Part shown: piece after piece, positions 32,562 to 40,561 of the stretch
Layout of the letters: the number at the start of each line of letters is the position of its first letter
Numbering within the stretch: position 1 is the stretch's first letter
Assembly (NCBI RefSeq): GCF_946222605.1
Contig: NZ_CAMIIE010000011.1
Location: 1-64,000, forward strand
Origin: an uncultured Acidocella sp.
Lineage (GTDB): Bacteria; Pseudomonadota; Alphaproteobacteria; Acetobacterales; Acetobacteraceae
Direction of reading: 5' to 3'
Length of the DNA stretch: 64,000 nucleotides
Made by a program: the position numbers and the translations under genes
The notes under the pieces: model-generated
The model's database searches: none
Told to the model about the DNA's origin: nothing
What the model saw: the letters and a program-made list of their open reading frames with translations, nothing else

Positions 32562-33244
32562 GGCTTGGTTTCCTGCAAGGTTTTTTTTTCGATATTGAGC
32601 CGGGAGGTGCGGATATGCCGGCGCATCAAAAGTTCGGCCAGCTCGCCATCCCCCTGCGCGATGGCGTCCAATATGCGGTGATGTTCGGCAAAAGCCTGTG
32701 CCGGGCGGTGCGGCATGCCGGCATATTGGATGCGATACATCCGCGCCAGCTGGTAGAGCTCATCGCATAGAAGCCGAAACAGCATGGCATTGCCGCTGGC
32801 CTTGACGATGCGATAATGAAAATCGAAATCGCCTTCCTGCTGATAATAGCCGCGTCCGGCCTGGAAAGCTTCATCGCGCTCATGCGCGCCCAGCACCGCG
32901 CGCAGCGCCTCCACCTCTTGCGGGCTCATCCGCTCGGCCGCCAACCTACAGGCCAGGCCTTCGAGCGATTCACGGATCTGATAAAGCTCGTTCAGCTCTT
33001 CGCGGGAGAGAGAGACGACGCGGGCGCCTACATGAGGCACCCGCACCAGCAGCTTCTGGCCTTCCAGCCGATGCAGCGCCTCACGTAGGGGGCCGCGGCT
33101 GATGCCGTAGGCACGGGCAAGCTCTGGCTCCGAAATCTTAGTCCCCGGGGCGATCTCGCCTTTTACAATAGCGGCCTGAAGCTGGCGCAAAACCTGCTCG
33201 GTCAGCGTCTCGCTCTCAGGGCTTAAAACCGGGTCCTTGTCCAT
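32558..33244 (-). CDS. GntR-family (FadR subfamily, FCD domain) regulator of the acnD-prpF operon
   Basis: 228 residues. The N-terminal winged helix has SEPELARAYGISRGPLREALHRLEGQKLL, and an all-helical FCD ligand domain follows, with Asp and His residues that in this family often bind a metal and a small organic acid. It is the first gene of the operon and overlaps acnD. The inverted operators around 33245-33318 sit on its own promoter, so it should autoregulate. The likely effector is a methylcitrate or propionate-type acid, by inference from the downstream genes. Confidence 0.9.
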   Translation of the reverse strand: MDKDPVLSPESETLTEQVLRQLQAAIVKGEIAPGTKISEPELARAYGISRGPLREALHRLEGQKLLVRVPHVGARVVSLSREELNELYQIRESLEGLACRLAAERMSPQEVEALRAVLGAHERDEAFQAGRGYYQQEGDFDFHYRIVKASGNAMLFRLLCDELYQLARMYRIQYAGMPHRPAQAFAEHHRILDAIAQGDGELAELLMRRHIRTSRLNIEKKTLQETKP

Positions 33245-33258
33245 ATTGTTGACAGTTT
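33245..33258. promoter_or_regulatory. Probable GntR operator, site 1
   Basis: ATTGTTGACAGTTT contains the core TGT-TG-ACA typical of FadR-subfamily sites. It is an exact inverted repeat of site 2 (33305-33318). It lies immediately before the regulator's start codon, covering the ribosome-binding region. Confidence 0.65.
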
Positions 33259-33285
33259 CCGTGACTTATCGCGTTTATTCTCCAC

Positions 33286-33314
33286 AAACTACGCATAACC
33301 AGTCAAACTGTCAA
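33286..33314 (-). promoter_or_regulatory. Promoter of the gntR-acnD-prpF operon
   Basis: On the minus strand TTGACA (33309-33314), a 17-bp spacer and TAGTTT (33286-33291) make a good promoter. The -35 box lies inside operator site 2, so bound regulator would block it. Confidence 0.68.
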
Positions 33315-33318
33315 CAAT
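33305..33318. promoter_or_regulatory. Probable GntR operator, site 2
   Basis: AAACTGTCAACAAT has the core TGT-CA-ACA and is an exact inverted copy of site 1, 46 bases away. The pair could support looping or two dimers. Confidence 0.65.
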
Positions 33319-33321
33319 CAG

Positions 33322-34140
33322 CTATTCGATTAAGCGGCCCTTAGCGTCAAAGAAGGGGAACGGCCCCGCCCAGCCGCCGGTCAGCGCGGTATGGCTGACC
33401 AGCCCGGTTTCCTCCGAGAAGGCATGAAGCTGGTAGCCGCCCGGCTCCATCATGAAGGCCGACGGTGCGTCCTCGCGCAGATCCAGCGCCACCTGGTGCG
33501 CAGTCGAGGGCGCGATGGAGGCGATGCTGCCGGCCCAACCGGTGGTGATCGGCCGGTGCACATGCCCGCAAATCACCCGCAGCACCTGTTTATGCCGGCC
33601 GACGATGGCGGCGAAATCCTGCGCATCGGCCAGGCCCAGCTTGTCCATATGTCCGATCCCGGTGGCGAAGGGCGGGTGATGCAGGGCGATCAAGGTCGGA
33701 CGCTCAGGCTGCTCCTCCAGGCGCTGCGTCAGCCAGTCCAGCTGCGCCGCCCCCAGCGCGCCCCCGCCCTGCCCCGGCACCAGGCTATCCAGCGCGATGA
33801 TCCGCAATTTGTAGGTCTCAATGGTGTAACAGGCCGGGCCCTCCATGCCGAGATAACCATGGCCGGGAAACGCCGCGCGCAGCGCCTCACGCGCATCGTG
33901 GTTACCCGGCAGCAGATAGAAAGGCTGGGTCAGCCCTGAAAGATGCAGCACCAGCCGCGCATATTCATCAGGATGCCCGGTATCCACCAGATCCCCGGTG
34001 AACAGCACCACGTCCGGGCGCATCGGCAGCGCGGCCAGATGGTCAAGTGCGGCCGTCAACGCCGCCGATGTATCCACCTTCCGGTAGGCGAGCTGGCCTT
34101 CGCGCTTGATGTGCAGGTCGGTCAGTTGCGCGATGATCAT
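33322..34140 (-). CDS. Calcineurin-like metallophosphodiesterase
   Basis: 272 residues with the full dinuclear metal-site set: DLH near the start, LFTGDLVD, LLPGNHDAREAL, ALHHPPF and ICGHVHRP. It resembles CpdA/GpdQ-type phosphodiesterases that cleave cyclic nucleotides or glycerophosphodiesters. It has no signal peptide, so it acts in the cytoplasm. Its ATG overlaps the ABC ATPase stop by 4 bases, making it the last gene of the importer operon. That supports a role in cleaving the imported compound, perhaps an organic phosphodiester, by inference. Confidence 0.88.
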   Translation of the reverse strand: MIIAQLTDLHIKREGQLAYRKVDTSAALTAALDHLAALPMRPDVVLFTGDLVDTGHPDEYARLVLHLSGLTQPFYLLPGNHDAREALRAAFPGHGYLGMEGPACYTIETYKLRIIALDSLVPGQGGGALGAAQLDWLTQRLEEQPERPTLIALHHPPFATGIGHMDKLGLADAQDFAAIVGRHKQVLRVICGHVHRPITTGWAGSIASIAPSTAHQVALDLREDAPSAFMMEPGGYQLHAFSEETGLVSHTALTGGWAGPFPFFDAKGRLIE

Positions 34141-35168
34141 GCGGCGGAACTTTCAGGCAGGATGATGAGATGATCGAGATCGAGCACCACCGGGACCGTG
34201 CCTCCCGGCAGCGCCTCCAATCCGGGCGGCACATCCAGCGCCATCGCCGTGCCGTCAGGCAGGGTAACACTCAGGCGCATACGCTCACCAAGAAATTGCG
34301 CGGCCTCGATACGCACCGGCACACCTTCCGGCGCCACACGCAGCGCCTGCGGGCGCAGCATCACCCGGCAGCGCCCCGGCGCCTGCGCGCATAGCGCCTG
34401 CAGCCCTGCCACATGCAGCAGCCCGGCCTCGACATGCCCCGAGAATCCCGTGCTGGCGCCGATGAAATCCGCAACGAAGGCATCCGCCGGCTGAAACCAG
34501 ATTTCGCGCGGCGTGCCGATCTGCGCGATATGTCCCTTGCGCATCACCACCAGCCGGTCGGCCAGCGCCATCGCCTCCTGCTGGTCGTGGGTGACATAGA
34601 TGGTGGTGATGCCAAGCCCGCGCAGCAACGCGTTGATCTCACCGCGCAGCGCCTCGCGCAATTTCGCATCCAAAGCGGTCAGTGGCTCGTCCAGCAGCAG
34701 CACATCCGGTGCCGCGGCCACGGCGCGGGCCAGGGCGACACGCTGGCGCTGCCCCCCCGAGAGCTGGGCGATGGCACGGTTGCCGAGATCCGGAATGCGC
34801 ATCATCTCCAGCATCTCGGCCACACGGGCCTGGCGCTGCGCCTTCGGCACGCCGCGAATCTTCAAGCCATAGCCGATATTCTCGGCAACACTCATATTCG
34901 GAAACAGCGCATAGCTCTGAAACACCATGCCGACATTGCGCTTCTCGATCGGCAAAGCCGTCACATCCCGCCCGCCAAAGAGAATGCGCCCGCCCGCATC
35001 CGGGCTCTCCAGCCCGGCGATCAGCCGCAGCAACGTGGTCTTGCCGCAGCCCGAGGGGCCCAGAAACACCAGGGTTTCACCGGCATGGATGGCAAGATCC
35101 ACCGGCTCCAGCACGCGCGTGGCGCCAAAAGCCTTGCCGCATTGCCGCAGGGTGATGTCGGTTGTCAT
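34137..35168 (-). CDS. ABC transporter ATP-binding protein (PotA/FbpC-like)
   Basis: A 343-residue ATPase. Walker A is GPSGCGKTT, Q loop VFQSYALFPNMSV, signature LSGGQRQRVALARA, Walker B VLLLDEPLTALD, with the H-loop in YVTHDQQ. A TOBE-like C-terminal domain follows (about 270-343). The ATG at 35168 overlaps the permease stop (ATGA) and has GGAGA upstream; the longer frame to 35408 is antisense-like padding. It powers the importer formed with the two permeases and the binding protein. Confidence 0.93.
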   Translation of the reverse strand: MTTDITLRQCGKAFGATRVLEPVDLAIHAGETLVFLGPSGCGKTTLLRLIAGLESPDAGGRILFGGRDVTALPIEKRNVGMVFQSYALFPNMSVAENIGYGLKIRGVPKAQRQARVAEMLEMMRIPDLGNRAIAQLSGGQRQRVALARAVAAAPDVLLLDEPLTALDAKLREALRGEINALLRGLGITTIYVTHDQQEAMALADRLVVMRKGHIAQIGTPREIWFQPADAFVADFIGASTGFSGHVEAGLLHVAGLQALCAQAPGRCRVMLRPQALRVAPEGVPVRIEAAQFLGERMRLSVTLPDGTAMALDVPPGLEALPGGTVPVVLDLDHLIILPESSAA

Positions 35169-35962
35169 GGTCTGTCTCCGGCGCGCGGCCTGGTGGCGCG
35201 CTGCAAGGCGAGCAGCAGCGGCACGGTCATGATGAAAAAGATCAAGGTGTAGGCGCTGCCGATTTCCAGACGCATCGAGGCGTAGGCATCGGCCAGCGCC
35301 ACCGGCAGGGTCTTGGTCAGCGGCGTGTGCAGAATCCAGGTGAGGTTGAATTCGCCCATCGAGAGCGTGACGACGCTGAGCGCCCCAGCCAGAATCCCGT
35401 TTTTGCAATTGGGCAACACCACGCCAAGGAAGCGCCTGGTGAACCCGGCCCCCAGGCTTGCAGCGCCTTCCTCCAGCGTTTGCAAATCCGCCGACGTCAT
35501 CACCGCCAGCACCGCGCGCAGCATGAAGGGCAACGTGAACAGCACATGCCCGGCCAGGATGAACCAGATGCTCTGGCGGAAATTCCCCCAGCCATCATAG
35601 GCCACAACCAAAGCCAGCCCCGTCGCCAGCCCCGGCACCGCCACCGGCAGGATCAACGCCTCCTCCGCCAGCCGGGCCAGCCGTCCCGGCGCACGCGCCA
35701 GCGCGTAGGCGGCGGGAATGCCGATCAACGCCGTCGCCAGCAAGCAAAGCAAGGCGATCTCGATCGAGAGCAAAATCGTCGGCCAGTACAGGCTGAGCAC
35801 CTGCTCCACCCACTTAAAGGTGAAGCCTCCGCGCAGCCCCAGAAAGGCATTGCGCATCAGGCCGGAGAGCACGGAATAGGCCATCGGCACCGCGATGAAC
35901 AGGCAGGCCGCGACGGTTACCGCCGCCTGCAGCCAAAACCCGAATTTATAACGTTTGGTCAT
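35165..35962 (-). CDS. ABC transporter permease, second subunit
   Basis: A 265-residue inner-membrane permease with six hydrophobic helices and the EAA-type loop (EEGAASLGAGFTRRFLGVVLPNCKNGILAG, seen in parts). It is PotC/PhnV-like. It overlaps the ATPase gene by 4 bases and follows the first permease by 5 bases. Confidence 0.9.
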   Translation of the reverse strand: MTKRYKFGFWLQAAVTVAACLFIAVPMAYSVLSGLMRNAFLGLRGGFTFKWVEQVLSLYWPTILLSIEIALLCLLATALIGIPAAYALARAPGRLARLAEEALILPVAVPGLATGLALVVAYDGWGNFRQSIWFILAGHVLFTLPFMLRAVLAVMTSADLQTLEEGAASLGAGFTRRFLGVVLPNCKNGILAGALSVVTLSMGEFNLTWILHTPLTKTLPVALADAYASMRLEIGSAYTLIFFIMTVPLLLALQRATRPRAGDRP

Positions 35963-35967
35963 GATTT

Positions 35968-36786
35968 TTAACCGCTTGCGGCCACACCGGCGCCGGTCAG
36001 GCTGCGGGCCAGAAACAAAGCCGCCCAGCTCACCAACCCGAGCAGCAAACTCAGAGCCGCCACCGAGGAGAGATCCGTGGTCAGGGTGAAATCCGTGTAG
36101 ATCATCATCGGCAGCACGGTCACGCGCGTCGCCAAGGTGAAGGCGGTACCGAAGGCGCCCATCGAGGTGGCGAAGGTAAGCGCCGCCGCCGAGACCAGCG
36201 CGGGGCGCAAGGCCGGCAGCGTGATATCCCTGAAAATCTGAAAGGGTTTCGCGCCCAGGCTGCGCGCCGCCTCCTCCAGCGCCGCATCCAGCCCGCGCGC
36301 CGCCGCCAGCATGGTCAGCACCACGCGCGGAATGGAGAAATAGAGATAGCCGAGAAACAGCCCCCAGACCGAGTAGGCAAACACGATCCGCCCGCCATGC
36401 AAAGCGAGGCTGAGCTGGGTGACCAAGCCCTGCCTTCCGCCCAGCATGATGATCATGAACCCCACCACCACACCCGGAAAGGCCAAAGGCAGCGTCAGGA
36501 TCGAAATCAAAAGCCCCTGCCCAGGAAATTCATGCCGCCCCAGAAACAGCCCGCAGATGCCACCAACCACCAAAGTCGCCAGCGTCACCAATACGGAGAG
36601 AATGAAGGTGGCGAGCAGGCTTTGCAGATGCCGCGCATCGCCCAGCGCCAGCGCGTAGCCGGCCCAGCCATGCGCGCCCTGCCCGCCGACATGCAGAAAG
36701 ATGCCGAACGGGACAACAAAGAACCCCAGAAACACCAGGGCGGCTGGCAGGGCGAGCCCTGCCAGCCTGAGGCGCGATGGCGCCAT
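35968..36786 (-). CDS. ABC transporter permease, first subunit
   Basis: A 272-residue permease with six hydrophobic helices and the EAA loop EEAARSLGAKPFQIFRDITLPALRPAL. It is PotB/PhnU-like. Its ATG shares one base with the binding protein's TAA (TAATG junction), so translation is coupled. Confidence 0.9.
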   Translation of the reverse strand: MAPSRLRLAGLALPAALVFLGFFVVPFGIFLHVGGQGAHGWAGYALALGDARHLQSLLATFILSVLVTLATLVVGGICGLFLGRHEFPGQGLLISILTLPLAFPGVVVGFMIIMLGGRQGLVTQLSLALHGGRIVFAYSVWGLFLGYLYFSIPRVVLTMLAAARGLDAALEEAARSLGAKPFQIFRDITLPALRPALVSAAALTFATSMGAFGTAFTLATRVTVLPMMIYTDFTLTTDLSSVAALSLLLGLVSWAALFLARSLTGAGVAASG

Positions 36787-37799
36787 TACGAGACTTCAGC
36801 GAGATAGCGCACGGCAAAGCCTTTCTGCGCCGCCGCCAGCGCCGCCAGATCCACCGGGCGCGCGCGGGCATAATCGGCCGCCGGCAGGAAGCGCGCCTCG
36901 ATCTCCGGCGGCAGCGCCACCGGGCGGGCCGGGCGCAGATAGGCCTTCGCCCATAGCGCCTGACCTTCATCGGAGAGGGTGAAATCCAGCAGCTTCTTGC
37001 CGTTCTCCAGATGCGGCGCGCCCTTCAGCAGCGTCATCACATACGGAAAACTCACGCTGCCTTCTTGCGGAATCACGAATTCCACCGGCGCCTTGTCGGT
37101 ATATTTGGCGCGGTAGGCATCGAAATCATAATCCAGCAGAATGGGGATTTCGCCGGAGAGCACCCGCGCATAGGCGGTCTGCTTGGGCACGATCGGCTGG
37201 TTGGCCTGGAGTTTCTTAAAGTAGGTGATCGCCGGGGTGAAATCCGTGTAGCTCCCGCCCATCGCGAGATTGACCGCCACCGCGCCGACATAGCCGACCG
37301 CCGCACTGGAGGGGTCCAGATAGCCGATCATGCCGCTATAATCGGGCTTGAGCAGATCCGCCCAGCTCTGCGGCACCGGCTTGCCACCCAGCGCGGCCTT
37401 GTTGACGAAAAAGCCCAGCGTGCCGCTATGGATGGCGAACCAGTAGCCGTCCGGATCTTTCTGCCCGGCCGGCACTTGGTCGAACCCGGCCGGCTTGTAA
37501 GGCTGGGTCAGCCCGTCCTGCTTGGCCTGAATGCCAACCTGCCCGCCCAGATACATCGCATCCGCCACCGGGTGCGCGCGCTCGGCCAGGGCCGCGGCCA
37601 TCGCCTGGCCGCTATTCTTATCGTCCGCCGGCACGAAAATGCCGGTTTTCTGCTGAAACGCCTTCAGCTGGCCGGCCCAGTCCGCCCATTCCGGCGGGCA
37701 ATTATAGCAAATCGCCGTCTCCTGGGCGAAGGCGCGGCGGGAAATCGCGGTGCTGGCGGCAAGCGCGCCGGTCAGCGTCAACATGGTACGTCTCAACAT
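36786..37799 (-). CDS. ABC transporter periplasmic substrate-binding protein
   Basis: 337 residues. The signal peptide MLRRTMLTLTGALAASTAIS ends in RRAFAQE; the early Arg-Arg could be Sec or weak Tat. The mature part is a class D/F-type binding protein (GTLGFFVNKAALGGKPVPQSWADLL, IGYLDPSSAAVGY) related to iron, spermidine and 2-aminoethylphosphonate binders. GGAGTGACC precedes the ATG. The ligand is not certain; the attached phosphodiesterase favours an organophosphate. Confidence 0.88.
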   Translation of the reverse strand: MLRRTMLTLTGALAASTAISRRAFAQETAICYNCPPEWADWAGQLKAFQQKTGIFVPADDKNSGQAMAAALAERAHPVADAMYLGGQVGIQAKQDGLTQPYKPAGFDQVPAGQKDPDGYWFAIHSGTLGFFVNKAALGGKPVPQSWADLLKPDYSGMIGYLDPSSAAVGYVGAVAVNLAMGGSYTDFTPAITYFKKLQANQPIVPKQTAYARVLSGEIPILLDYDFDAYRAKYTDKAPVEFVIPQEGSVSFPYVMTLLKGAPHLENGKKLLDFTLSDEGQALWAKAYLRPARPVALPPEIEARFLPAADYARARPVDLAALAAAQKGFAVRYLAEVS

Positions 37800-37806
37800 G
37801 GCGTGG

Positions 37807-38826
37807 TCACTCCTGGGGGATTGCGGCCGCGAGCGACTGCCCGGGCCGGTAGCTATGGGAAAGCCGGATCTGCGCCGGCGGGGTCGCCTCGGCGATGCGC
37901 GCCAGCAGATGCAGGAAGGCGCGCCGGCCCATCTCGCGGGCCGGCTGCACGATAGAGGCAAGGCTGGGGCTGATCAGCTGGCCGACATTGATGCCGTCCA
38001 TGCCGATAACCGAGACATCCCCCGGTACCGCCAGCCCCAGCGCGCGCAAACCGGCAATGGTGCGCAGCGCCAGTAGATCATTGGAACAAAACAGTCCGGT
38101 TGGCCGGTCGGCGGCGGTGAACACGCCGCCCAGCGCCGCCGCCTCCTCGGCATTGAAATCAGCTTCGATCAAGGCCGGTGCCGGCAGCCCGGCCTGCGCC
38201 ACCGCCTGCATGAAACCGCGATGGCGCCGGCGCGAACGGTCCGAGGCAAGAAACCGCCCCGCCACCATCGCCAGCCGCCGATGCCCCTGCGCGATCAGCG
38301 CCCGCGCCGCATCCGCGCCGGCCGCCTCATTATCCACCGCCACGCTGGCGCGCTGCGAAAACGGCGATTCATTGTGAAAGAGCACGTAAGGCTGGCCGGC
38401 CTCATCCAGCGCATCCAGGGTCGGGCTGCGCCCGGCATCCGCGACAGTGACAATCAGCCCGGCCACGCGCTCGGCCAGCAGCCCCTCCATCGCCGCCAGC
38501 TCCTGGGCGGGGTCGTAATCGCTGGAGGTGATCAGCACCGTCCAGCCCGCCTCGCGCGCCGCTTCCTGAATGCCGGAAACACTGTCCGCGAAGACCGGAT
38601 TGGCGAGGGTGGGCAGCAGCACGCCGACAGCGCGGCTCTGCCCCCTGCGCAGATCCCGCCCCATTCGGTTGGGGCGAAAGCCCAAGGCGCGGACCACCTC
38701 CTGCACACGCAACGCCGTCTCTGGCCTAATCCGCGCCCCGCCATTGAGCACCCGCGAGACCGTGGCGATGGAGACGCCGGCTTGCGCGGCGACATCGTGC
38801 AAAGTGGGACGGGGTTGCGATTTCAT
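37807..38826 (-). CDS. LacI-family transcriptional regulator of the ABC importer operon
   Basis: 339 residues: an N-terminal LacI helix-turn-helix (TLHDVAAQAGVSIATVSRVLNG) with hinge helix, then a periplasmic-binding-like sensor domain (AVGVLLPTLANPVFADSVSGIQ). It is the first gene of the six-gene operon, 7 bases before the binding protein. Two LacI-type palindromes lie upstream (38871-38902), so it should repress its own operon and release it on binding the imported ligand. Confidence 0.92.
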   Translation of the reverse strand: MKSQPRPTLHDVAAQAGVSIATVSRVLNGGARIRPETALRVQEVVRALGFRPNRMGRDLRRGQSRAVGVLLPTLANPVFADSVSGIQEAAREAGWTVLITSSDYDPAQELAAMEGLLAERVAGLIVTVADAGRSPTLDALDEAGQPYVLFHNESPFSQRASVAVDNEAAGADAARALIAQGHRRLAMVAGRFLASDRSRRRHRGFMQAVAQAGLPAPALIEADFNAEEAAALGGVFTAADRPTGLFCSNDLLALRTIAGLRALGLAVPGDVSVIGMDGINVGQLISPSLASIVQPAREMGRRAFLHLLARIAEATPPAQIRLSHSYRPGQSLAAAIPQE

Positions 38827-38870
38827 GAGGGCGCTTTAGCGCGCCGCCGATGACAATTTCGCGACAGTCC

Positions 38871-38882
38871 GGAAACGCTTTT
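38871..38882. promoter_or_regulatory. LacI-type operator, proximal
   Basis: GGAAACGCTTTT fits the AAACGnTTT-type core of LacI/PurR sites and lies 45 bases upstream of the regulator's ATG. Confidence 0.5.
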
Positions 38883-38890
38883 GTGAAAAT

Positions 38891-38902
38891 GAAAACGTTT
38901 AC
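38891..38902. promoter_or_regulatory. LacI-type operator, distal
   Basis: GAAAACGTTTAC contains the perfect palindrome AAACGTTT (38893-38900), centred 20 bases from the proximal site, so two dimers could sit on about the same face of the DNA. It lies between the lacI and tetR genes. Confidence 0.6.
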
Positions 38903-38911
38903 ACGATCCCG

Positions 38912-39511
38912 CTATCCGGCGCGCAGATACATAGCGAGCATCCGCGTCAGCTCCGCCACCACCTCTTCGTCCTGCCCCGCCTTGGGCACCTGCTTCATCA
39001 TCAGCAGCACCGGCATCGTCATCGCCGCCGCGCGGCCGGGGGCGAGTTGTGGCCTGGCCTGAAGCAAAACGGCTTCCACCAGCGCGCGGCTGCGCGCGCG
39101 GAACGGCCGCGCCTGGCCCACCAGATCGGCACAGGCCTCCAGCAAGGAAGGCGCCAGCGCCCGGTCCTGCTCATGCGCGCGCAGCACCGCCAGCAGCCCG
39201 GCCGCCAGCGCTTCCGGGCTCAAGCCCGGCGCGGCATCGCGCAACGCCCCCAAACTATCCTCCAGCCGGGCGGCATAGCGCTCCAGCAGCGCCATCGCCA
39301 CAGCGGATTTGGAGGGGAAAAACTGGTAGAGCGAGCCGATCGGCGCCCCGGCGCGTTTGGCGATCTCGGTCATCGTCGCCGCCTCCACGCCTTTTTCCGC
39401 AAACAAACTGGCGGCGGCTTCCAGCAGTGCGGCGACACGCTGCACGCCGCGCTCCTGCTTGGGCGCCTTGCCGGGCTGGGTCGCGCTTGACGAATGTGAG
39501 GACACGCTCAT
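38912..39511 (-). CDS. TetR-family transcriptional regulator
   Basis: 199 residues. The helix-turn-helix is around ATMTEIAKRAGAPIGSLYQFFPSKSAVAMALLERY, and the C-terminal part is a helical ligand-binding domain. The ATG at 39511 (MSVSSHSSS) is used; the frame's upstream extension is antisense to the isochorismatase gene. It is divergent from that hydrolase, and the palindrome at 39523-39536 is the expected operator. Confidence 0.9.
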   Translation of the reverse strand: MSVSSHSSSATQPGKAPKQERGVQRVAALLEAAASLFAEKGVEAATMTEIAKRAGAPIGSLYQFFPSKSAVAMALLERYAARLEDSLGALRDAAPGLSPEALAAGLLAVLRAHEQDRALAPSLLEACADLVGQARPFRARSRALVEAVLLQARPQLAPGRAAAMTMPVLLMMKQVPKAGQDEEVVAELTRMLAMYLRAG

Positions 39512-39522
39512 ATATCCAAAAG

Positions 39523-39536
39523 TGAGGATATCCTCA
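39523..39536. promoter_or_regulatory. Probable TetR operator
   Basis: TGAGGATATCCTCA is a perfect 14-bp palindrome, 11 bases from the tetR start and 36 from the hydrolase start. A further ATATCC on the left repeats half of it. One site could control both divergent genes. Confidence 0.7.
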
Positions 39537-39572
39537 TAATACAGTCCCCCCTTATCTGAAAAGGCTGTTCCC

Positions 39573-40136
39573 ATGACCGAGCTTGATCCCTCTCGCACCG
39601 CCCTGGTGCTCATCGACCTGCAGAACGGCATCACCGCCCTGCCCACCAGCCCGCGCACGGGTGCGGATATCGTCGCCCGTACCCTGCCCTTTGTGGCAAA
39701 ATGCCGCGCCGCCGGGGTGCTGGTGGTGCCCGTGCATGTCGGCTGGCACGCGGATTTCGGCGATGCGCTGCGCCAGCAGGTGGACGCGCCCGGCAACCAC
39801 GGCAAGCTGCCCGATGACTGGCTGAACTTCGTCGAAGGGCTGGTGCAGCCGGGCGATGTCACCATCATCAAGCGCCAATGGAGCGCCTTTCACGGCACCG
39901 AGCTGGATCTGCAACTCCGCCGCCGCGGCATCACAAATATCGTGCTTTGCGGCATCGCCACCAATATCGGCGTGGAATCCACCGCGCGTCAGGCCTGGGA
40001 ACATGGCTATCAGCTGGTGCTGGCCGAGGATCTCTGCACCTCGCTCGGCGAAGGCGCGCATGAATTCGCGATCAAGACCATCTTCCCGCGCCTCGGTCTG
40101 GTGCGCCAGAGCGCCGAGATCAGCTTCAAAGCCTGA
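39573..40136 (+). CDS. Isochorismatase-like cysteine hydrolase
   Basis: A 187-residue hydrolase of the nicotinamidase/isochorismatase fold. The triad residues are Asp15 in LVLIDLQNG, Lys in IIKRQWSAFHGT and Cys126 in NIVLCGIATNIGVESTAR. Relatives hydrolyse isochorismate, nicotinamide, ureidoacrylate or other amides; the substrate here is unknown. Its TetR neighbour is probably its repressor, making it a self-contained inducible unit. Confidence 0.9.
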   Translation: MTELDPSRTALVLIDLQNGITALPTSPRTGADIVARTLPFVAKCRAAGVLVVPVHVGWHADFGDALRQQVDAPGNHGKLPDDWLNFVEGLVQPGDVTIIKRQWSAFHGTELDLQLRRRGITNIVLCGIATNIGVESTARQAWEHGYQLVLAEDLCTSLGEGAHEFAIKTIFPRLGLVRQSAEISFKA

Positions 40137-40231
40137 TCAAAACGCCGCACCGGTCATACCGGGGCGGCAAACGGCACGTGTGAAAACGCCGAAAAAGCCG
40201 CTTTAAGACTTTGAAAATCAATGAGGTGCGC

Positions 40232-40324
40232 TGGCGGAGGAGATGGGATTCGAACCCACGATACGCCTTGACAGCGTATAACGGTTTAGCAAACCGCCGC
40301 CTTCAGCCTCTCGGCCACCCCTCC
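40232..40324 (-). tRNA. tRNA-Ser (anticodon GCU)
   Basis: On the minus strand the gene reads GGAGGGGTGGCCGAGAGG from 40324, with a long variable arm, the GGTTCGAATCC T-loop and a matching CTCC acceptor arm; CCA is encoded (40232-40234). The anticodon GCT is at 40288-40290 in a TTGCTAA loop, so it reads AGC and AGU serine codons. The long variable arm confirms a class II tRNA. No integrase lies nearby. Confidence 0.95.
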
Positions 40325-40526
40325 GGTGCACAGCGTCGCCTGAACGGCACCAGCCCGACGCTCATAATCGGCGGGCGCGCGAAGGTAAAGCCCAAGGTGA
40401 AGAATAATCGTCGCGATTCAGCCGGATCTCGCGCGGCAGGGCCTGCCGGACCAGCGCCCCAAGGAAAATGCCGGTCTGGCATGAGGGAGCTGAGGGGCGG
40501 TTTTATGCTGCGCCGCAAAATTTCTC
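40325..40526. other. Gene-free stretch between tRNA-Ser and a small RNA
   Basis: The tRNA promoter should be near the left end (minus strand). Short frames here have no ribosome site or family resemblance. Confidence 0.5.
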
Positions 40527-40555
40527 TTGCACCGCAACATGAGTTTAGGTAAAAC
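40527..40555 (+). promoter_or_regulatory. Promoter of the small RNA
   Basis: TTGCAC (40527-40532), a 17-bp spacer and TAAAAC (40550-40555) place transcription start at about 40562, exactly where the first RNA hairpin begins. Confidence 0.65.
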
Positions 40556-40561
40556 GTTTTT

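Noticed and set aside
40232..40324. tRNA-Ser as an integration site of a genomic island
   Set aside because: No integrase, no repeated tRNA 3' end and ordinary composition on both sides.
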